Assembly: GCF_000830005.1 (NCBI RefSeq)
Contig: NZ_CP010407.1
Span: forward strand, 7,576,001-7,640,000
Source: Streptomyces vietnamensis
GTDB taxonomy: Bacteria; Actinomycetota; Actinomycetes; Streptomycetales; Streptomycetaceae
DNA: 64,000 nucleotides
Direction of reading: 5' to 3'
Shown here: one piece after another, positions 59,769-64,000 of the stretch
How the letters are laid out: every line of letters starts with the position of its first letter
How positions within the stretch are numbered: position 1 is the first letter of the stretch
Translations under genes and position numbers: made by a program
Notes under the pieces: model-generated
Told to the model about the DNA's origin: nothing
The model's input: only the letters and a program-made list of their open reading frames with translations
The model's database searches: none

Positions 59769-60242
59769 CTAGATCCGCAGGACGGACAGCTGGGCGAGGT
59801 CCGGGGGACGTGGGGGAGGGGCGTGCGGCCCGAGCGCGGGGGTGAGCCGCGCGAGAAGGAGGGCGAGCCAGTCGGGGCGGCGCCCGAGGGCCGCCCGGAG
59901 GAGACCGGCGAGCAGCCAGGCGCCGAGGACGGCCACACAGAGGGTGGTCATGTCCGTCCCCGACCCCGGCGCGTGCCGGGCGTCGGAGTCCCCGGCGTCG
60001 TGCGGGGCGGCGGCGCGCTCCGGAGTTCCGGGGGCGGCGGCGTGCGCGGAGGCACCGTGGTGCGGGGCGGAAGCGGTGGCCGTGTCGGCCGTGCCTTCCC
60101 TGCCGTGCATGCTTCCGCCGGAGCCCTCGGGGTGACCGACGGAGTGCATCAGGAACACCCCGAGCGCGAGCACGACGACGAGCAGGAGGTGCCCGATGGC
60201 ACCTCCTGCTCGTCTGCCGCGTTCCGCTCGGTGTGCGCGCAC
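59769..60242 (-). CDS. DUF6153 family membrane protein
   Basis: The protein has 157 residues. An N-terminal hydrophobic segment (HLLLVVVLALGVFLMHSVGH) and a second one (TTLCVAVLGAWLLAGLLRAAL) flank a His/Gly/Ala-rich external loop with HGREG, PHHGASAHAA and RHAPG. The GTG start at 60242 is at the head of the three-gene cluster. Histidines suggest metal binding. The role is unknown. Confidence 0.85.
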   Translation of the reverse strand: MRAHRAERGRRAGGAIGHLLLVVVLALGVFLMHSVGHPEGSGGSMHGREGTADTATASAPHHGASAHAAAPGTPERAAAPHDAGDSDARHAPGSGTDMTTLCVAVLGAWLLAGLLRAALGRRPDWLALLLARLTPALGPHAPPPRPPDLAQLSVLRI

Positions 60243-60294
60243 GATTCAGGGCCTCCTGGCCCCGACGATACCGTGCGGGGGTATCAGGTTCGCG

Positions 60295-60639
60295 TCAGGA
60301 CAGGGTGTCGCCCGTCATGGCGGCGGCCATCCGCAGGTGCGGCGCGGCCTCGTCCGGGCGGCCCAGGCGCTCCAGGGTGCGTCCCAGCATCAGCCGGGCG
60401 TAGTGTTCGACCGGGTCGCGCTCCAGGATCGTGCGCAGCTCGGTCTCGGCGCGGGAGAGCTGCGCGGAGTGGTAGTAGGCCCGGGCGAGGAGGAGCCGCT
60501 GGGCCGTCTGCTCCGGGTGCTCGGCGACGAGGCCGTGCAGGATGCGGACGGCTGTTCCGTACTCCTTGGCGTCGAAGAACAGCTGCGCACGCTCCCAGCG
60601 TTCCCCGGCCGTTCCGAACTCGTAGTACGTGTCGCTCAC
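60295..60639 (-). CDS. Tetratricopeptide repeat protein, 114 aa
   Basis: The protein is wholly helical with about three TPR units: AQLFFDAKEYGTAVRILHGL, RLLLARAYYHSAQLSRAETE and ARLMLGRTLERLGRPDEAAP. It is a protein-interaction module without a catalytic domain. It is divergent from the pirin gene and separated from the metal cluster by 52 bp. Confidence 0.88.
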   Translation of the reverse strand: MSDTYYEFGTAGERWERAQLFFDAKEYGTAVRILHGLVAEHPEQTAQRLLLARAYYHSAQLSRAETELRTILERDPVEHYARLMLGRTLERLGRPDEAAPHLRMAAAMTGDTLS

Positions 60640-60743
60640 TTGCTCTCCCTTTCCAGAGCCCCGGATCTGCCACCCTGTGAGGTGGTCGACCAGGTCAACA
60701 CCGCCGGTTGGTTGAACATTCCACTTAAGGATGGTTGAGCGAC

Positions 60744-61709
60744 ATGAGCAATCTCGATCGTCAGGCCTCGCTGACGGTGTGCGGCGGCCGCGGCTTCGTC
60801 GTCGCCGAACCGGTACGGGAGCTGCTCAGCCCCCGCCGCGTCCAGCTCGGCGAGTCGACCGAGGTCCGCAGGCTGCTCCCGAACCTGGGCCGGCGCATGG
60901 TCGGGGCCTGGGCCTTCGTCGACCACTACGGCCCCGACGACATCGCCGACGAGCCCGGCATGCAGGTCCCGCCGCACCCGCACATGGGCCTGCAGACCGT
61001 CAGCTGGCTCCACGAGGGCGAGGTGCTGCACCGTGACTCCACGGGCGTCCTGCAGACGATCCGCCCGCGCGAACTGGGCCTCATGACCTCCGGCCGGGCC
61101 ATCTCCCACTCGGAGGAGAGCCCCCGCCCGCACGCCCGCTTCCTGCACGGCGCGCAGCTCTGGGTGGCACTCCCCGACGCCCACCGGCACGTGGAACCGC
61201 ACTTCCAGCACCACGCCGAACTGCCCCGGGTCACCGCGCCCGGCCTCACCGCCACGGTGGTCCTCGGCGAGCTCGACGGCGCCGCCTCGCCGGGCACCAC
61301 GTACACCCCGCTGGTCGGCGCCGACCTCGCCCTCGCGGCGGGCACCGAGACGGACCTGCCCCTGGAACCCGACTTCGAGTACGCGGTCCTCGCCATGTCC
61401 GGAGAGGCCCACGTCGACGGCGTCCCCGTCCTGCCCGGCTCCATGCTCTACCTCGGCTGCGGCCGCACCGAACTCCCCCTCCGCGCCCTCTCGGACGCGG
61501 GCCTGATGCTCCTCGGCGGCGAACCCTTCGAGGAGGAGATCGTCATGTGGTGGAACTTCGTGGGCCGCACCGACGAGGAGATCCGCCAGGCGAGGGAGGA
61601 CTGGATGACCGGCTCCCGCTTCGGCGAGGTGAAGGGGTACGACGGCGACCGGCTGGACGCGCCGGAGGTCCCGGCGACCCAGCTGAAGGCGCGAGGGCGG
61701 GTGCGCTGA
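60744..61709 (+). CDS. Pirin family protein
   Basis: The protein has 321 residues from ATG 60744 (TTG 60735, four bases after AAGG, is an alternative). The bicupin fold is seen in GAWAFVDHYGPDD, PPHPHMGLQTVSWLHEGEV (metal His residues) and ISHSEESP. Pirins bind iron and may act as quercetinases or redox sensors. C-terminal LPLRALSDAGLMLLGGEPFE is the conserved second cupin. Single gene. Confidence 0.93.
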   Translation: MSNLDRQASLTVCGGRGFVVAEPVRELLSPRRVQLGESTEVRRLLPNLGRRMVGAWAFVDHYGPDDIADEPGMQVPPHPHMGLQTVSWLHEGEVLHRDSTGVLQTIRPRELGLMTSGRAISHSEESPRPHARFLHGAQLWVALPDAHRHVEPHFQHHAELPRVTAPGLTATVVLGELDGAASPGTTYTPLVGADLALAAGTETDLPLEPDFEYAVLAMSGEAHVDGVPVLPGSMLYLGCGRTELPLRALSDAGLMLLGGEPFEEEIVMWWNFVGRTDEEIRQAREDWMTGSRFGEVKGYDGDRLDAPEVPATQLKARGRVR

Positions 61710-61753
61710 CCTGGTGTTTTCTGTCCGGTGTCGATGTGGGGGCGGGCCGCTTG

Positions 61754-62122
61754 TCACTTCTGACCGGTTCTCGCCCCCACGGGCTGGCCGGCGGCCTGAG
61801 CGAGGCTCTTGTACAGGGGCAGGGAGTCGCTCAGCCCGTTGGTCTCCAACAGGCGTCTGAACGAGGGCTTCCGGCTCACGAGTCGGAGCCCGCCGGAGCG
61901 CTGCCCGGCCTGACGGTTCGCGGCGACGAGCACGGCGAGGCCGGCCGCGTCACAGAATTCCAGGCCGTTCAGGTGGACGATCACATGCGCCGGGTCGTGG
62001 GTGCTGATGACCTTGTGCAGGCGCTTTCCCAGCTGCTCACGGGTCTCGAAGTCGAGTTCGCCCGAGACCTCGATGACAGGAAAGCCGTCGTAGTGGTAGG
62101 AGGAGACAGAAAGGTAGTCCAT
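61754..62122 (-). CDS. STAS-domain anti-sigma factor antagonist-like protein
   Basis: The protein has 122 residues. The STAS fold: FPVIEVSGELDFETREQL, HVIVHLNGLEFCDAAGLAVL, GGLRLVSRKPSFRRLLETNG. In phosphorylatable antagonists the loop reads DSSG; here it is DAAG, so the regulated serine is missing. It may be constitutively active or belong to a non-phosphorylated subgroup. Upstream (62123-62302) is an AT-rich divergent promoter region shared with the VOC gene. Confidence 0.88.
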   Translation of the reverse strand: MDYLSVSSYHYDGFPVIEVSGELDFETREQLGKRLHKVISTHDPAHVIVHLNGLEFCDAAGLAVLVAANRQAGQRSGGLRLVSRKPSFRRLLETNGLSDSLPLYKSLAQAAGQPVGARTGQK

Positions 62123-62302
62123 GGGGCCCGCCTCCCTCTGCCCGCGGCCACCTTGCCGCTTTTCCGAGGGGGTGAATCATGAGAATCGTCTGTTCAATAT
62201 AAGTAGGTAGTTCTCTTCCTCTCGCGCGTCAAGAGGCTGCCTGACACCCGCCGGGCGGTCACTCCGCCTCGCGTACACCGGCCGGGAAAGGAGAGCGACC
62301 CC

Positions 62303-63115
62303 ATGGTCCTCGTCACCTCCGATCTGATCGGCGCCCCCTGCTGGCTGAGCCTCGCGGCGCGAGACCGGAGCGCCGCCGAACGGTTCTACAGCACGGTTCT
62401 GGGCTGGTCGTTCCGGCGGGGCACGCTGGGCCGGGCGTTCTCCGTCGCCGAGGCGGACGGCACGCCGGTGGCCGGGATCGCTGCCGTTGCCGGTGAGTTC
62501 GCGGTGCCCGTCGCCTGGACTCCGTACTTCGCGGTCGACGACGCCGACGCCGCGGTGGCGAGGGTCCGGGAACGCGGCGGCACGGTCGGCGTCGGCCCGG
62601 TTCCCTACCCGCCGAGCGGGCGGGCGGCTCTGGTCGCCGACCGCGAGGGCGCGACGTTCGGGATCTGGGAGGGGCGTGTCCTGTCCGACTGGCGGGTCGG
62701 CGGACAGACCCCGTTGTGGCTGGAGCTGCACACCCGCAACGCGTTCGACGCCGCCCTCTTCTACGGAGAGGTCCTCGACTGGGGCGCCGAAGGCGCGGGC
62801 TGCTGCGACATCTCCTACGAGGAGGACCAGGTCGTCCTGCGGCGCGACGGCGAAGCCGTGGCGCGCCTCAACAGCGGGCCCGTCGAGGAAGCCGCCCCCG
62901 GGCCGCACCTGCGGCCCCGCTGGCTGGTCCACTTCACGGTCCCGTCGCTGGAGGCGGCCACCGGATCGGCCGTGGAAGGCGGCGGCACGATCGTCCAGGA
63001 CGGCCCCTGGCCGACCGGGGAGGGGCAGGCGACACTACGCGACCCGGACGGCGCACTGTTCACCCTCGACCAGGTGTCGGCGGCACCGTGGCCCCAGCAG
63101 CCTCCCGCCCGCTAG
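62303..63115 (+). CDS. Two-domain VOC (glyoxalase/bleomycin-resistance) protein
   Basis: The protein has 270 residues and two beta-alpha-beta3 modules: domain 1 CWLSLAARDRSAAERFYSTV to FGIWEGR, and domain 2 WLELHTRNAFDAALFYGEVL to FTLDQVS. Members bind metal and small molecules or act as dioxygenases/isomerases. It is related to the CFP32-like family. Its TAG stop shares CTAG with the stop of the convergent J-domain gene. Confidence 0.9.
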   Translation: MVLVTSDLIGAPCWLSLAARDRSAAERFYSTVLGWSFRRGTLGRAFSVAEADGTPVAGIAAVAGEFAVPVAWTPYFAVDDADAAVARVRERGGTVGVGPVPYPPSGRAALVADREGATFGIWEGRVLSDWRVGGQTPLWLELHTRNAFDAALFYGEVLDWGAEGAGCCDISYEEDQVVLRRDGEAVARLNSGPVEEAAPGPHLRPRWLVHFTVPSLEAATGSAVEGGGTIVQDGPWPTGEGQATLRDPDGALFTLDQVSAAPWPQQPPAR

Positions 63116-63504
63116 AACCCGATGCGGACGGGCCCCGCCTCGAGCCAACCGCGGCGCTGCGGCGCCGATGCCGGGCCGACGACCACGACGCACACGGCTT
63201 GTACGGACCACCGTGTACGGCGCGCGGTGTGCCGGACCGGCACCGCCGCCCCAGGCATCGCCGCTCCGTGCGGAAATTCGGCCGCGCGGCGCCTTTCGTA
63301 CTCCGCCCGTTTCCGGGCGTCACGCAGCGTGGCGTAGGCGGTCATCACCTCGTCGAGCTTTTGGGGCTGAGCCCGTTGCTCCGGGTGGACGTCCGGATGC
63401 AGAGCGCGGACCAATGCGCGGTAGGCACTCGTGATCTGTTCGGCCGAGGCGGTCGGGTCGACGCCGAGCACCGCGTAAGGGTCCGGTCGCCTGAGTGCGG
63501 TCAC
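63112..63504 (-). CDS. J-domain (DnaJ-like) protein, 130 aa
   Basis: From GTG 63504 (GGAAGG eight bases upstream) the J domain occupies residues 8-72: DPYAVLGVDPTASAEQITSA, the invariant HPD in RALHPDVHPEQ, and YATLRDARKRAEYERRR. It would stimulate an Hsp70. The C-terminal tail of about 55 residues is basic with a hydrophobic stretch (SVQAVCVVVVGPASA). It lacks the G/F and zinc regions of true DnaJ. Confidence 0.88.
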   Translation of the reverse strand: MTALRRPDPYAVLGVDPTASAEQITSAYRALVRALHPDVHPEQRAQPQKLDEVMTAYATLRDARKRAEYERRRAAEFPHGAAMPGAAVPVRHTARRTRWSVQAVCVVVVGPASAPQRRGWLEAGPVRIGF

Positions 63505-63743
63505 ATTTCTCACCTTCCTGCGAGCCGGCCGAAGCCAGAGAGCCGACAAGGCCTCCAACACGTTCATAGGCCGCCGTCGGCGCAGATTCAAGAGGTGCCG
63601 GGCCGTTGTTTCCTCCCGCCTCCTTGTCGTGGAGCCGTTCGAGGTCAGGCATAAACCTTTTCCGCGCTTTGTCGACATAATTGCTCGAAGGGAGAAAGAC
63701 CGTAACCCGTGAAGGACCGACCCGGGGAAAGAGGTGAGAGGGA
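63505..63743. promoter_or_regulatory. Divergent promoter region
   Basis: Gap between the J-domain gene (left) and the zinc-ribbon gene (right). AT-rich around 63648-63700 (AAACCTTTTCC, ACATAATTG), consistent with promoters. No RNA gene seen. Confidence 0.35.
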
Positions 63744-64000
63744 TGATCACCGAACTCGCACTTGAGCGGGTCCAGTTCACCTGTGGGCACTGCTGGCACG
63801 AGTGGAGCACCGATTACGACGTCCAGCAGTACCGGGACGATCAAGGCGGCGACTGGGAGTACTTCTCGCGCGACGGTGTGGCCGTGCCCTCGCCGTACAC
63901 CCCTGCCGGCGCCGTCCCCTGCCCGAGGTGTGGTCGCAGGTGGGTGGGCCGCATCCTCGCCCGCAGGCGCATTCCGGCGGCCCCCGGACCCGCCGATACT
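63744..64000 (+). CDS. Zinc-ribbon protein, 3' end outside window
   Basis: ATG 63744 has GAGGTGA five bases upstream. The frame is open for 85 codons to the right edge. Two metal knuckles, FTCGHCWHEW and VPCPRCGRRWVGR, are about 45 residues apart and should bind one zinc. The insert between them is acidic and aromatic (DYDVQQYRDDQGGDWEYF). It is likely a small regulatory or nucleic-acid-binding protein. Confidence 0.75.

Noticed and set aside
1-64000. CRISPR arrays, tRNA, rRNA or riboswitch genes
   Set aside because: No regularly spaced direct repeats with unique spacers, no cloverleaf-like TTCRA arm and no rRNA signature were seen. A tRNAscan or Infernal run would be needed to exclude weak cases.

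Overview
The window is high-GC actinomycete DNA, almost certainly Streptomyces. Third codon positions are nearly all G/C, GTG and TTG starts are common, and the gene content fits the genus: egtABCD, an olsB/plsC pair, a SigR-type trxA promoter, a DasR-like operator, and DUF6153/DUF305 lipoproteins. No rRNA, tRNA or CRISPR was seen.

Region 1 (about 1-31.4 kb) is an accessory region full of mobile DNA. It opens with a sacsin-like GHKL ATPase gene that runs off the left edge. Next comes a nested insertion block at 3.5-7.7 kb: an IS5-type element carrying a DUF2785 passenger gene, bordered by two identical, inverted IS481-type copies, each with its own NCTAGN duplication. At 8.4-10.2 kb two further IS5-like elements lie back to back, one decayed and one intact. 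An 817-residue AAA+ ATPase of visibly lower GC follows. A second passenger-carrying IS5-type element (13.05-15.22 kb) holds an S1-domain gene and an unknown gene. After it come an IS630 remnant, a broken AIPR (abortive-infection type) gene, and a divergent cluster in which an HTH-STAND ATPase (19.4-22.05 kb) faces three small genes: a CxxC zinc peptide and two membrane proteins. A 5'-truncated recombination directionality factor at 22.1 kb shows that a phage or integrative element once lay here. The 24.9-27.2 kb stretch is a graveyard of IS and secreted-protein fragments. A purine/uracil permease with an HTH regulator, and an unusual 436-residue protein with a hydrophobic hairpin, close the region. 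Four copies of a short module (about 3.44, 15.76, 22.06 and 29.81 kb) encode a conserved peptide ending in RLSFLG within a hairpin-forming leader. This module is the least explained feature of the window.

Region 2 (about 31.4-64 kb) looks like ordinary chromosome. It holds a membrane M48 protease pair, a deoxynucleoside kinase, a HAD phosphatase, dodecin, and an orphan sugar-binding lipoprotein under a DasR-like operator. OlsB and PlsC (probable ornithine-lipid synthesis) converge on the ergothioneine operon egtABCD, read on the minus strand. Further right are a PARG-like macrodomain protein, flotillin with a small partner, a hydrolase, a divergent MFS/LacI pair, a thiolase, and thioredoxin with a SigR-type promoter opposite an FAD disulfide reductase. 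A TetR regulator faces an NCS1 permease plus amidohydrolase across a perfect 39-bp palindrome. Last come a probable metal-related secreted-protein cluster (DUF6153, DUF305, BNR lipoprotein), TPR, pirin, STAS, VOC and J-domain proteins, and a zinc-ribbon protein cut by the right edge.

Two themes stand out. First, CTAG is the preferred insertion site of both the IS5-type passenger elements and the IS481 copies, which explains the nesting. Second, the accessory half carries several genes of defence-like families (sacsin-like ATPase, AAA+ ATPase, AIPR, STAND), at least one of them broken. Defence roles are inference from family membership. All domain calls were made by eye without database search.
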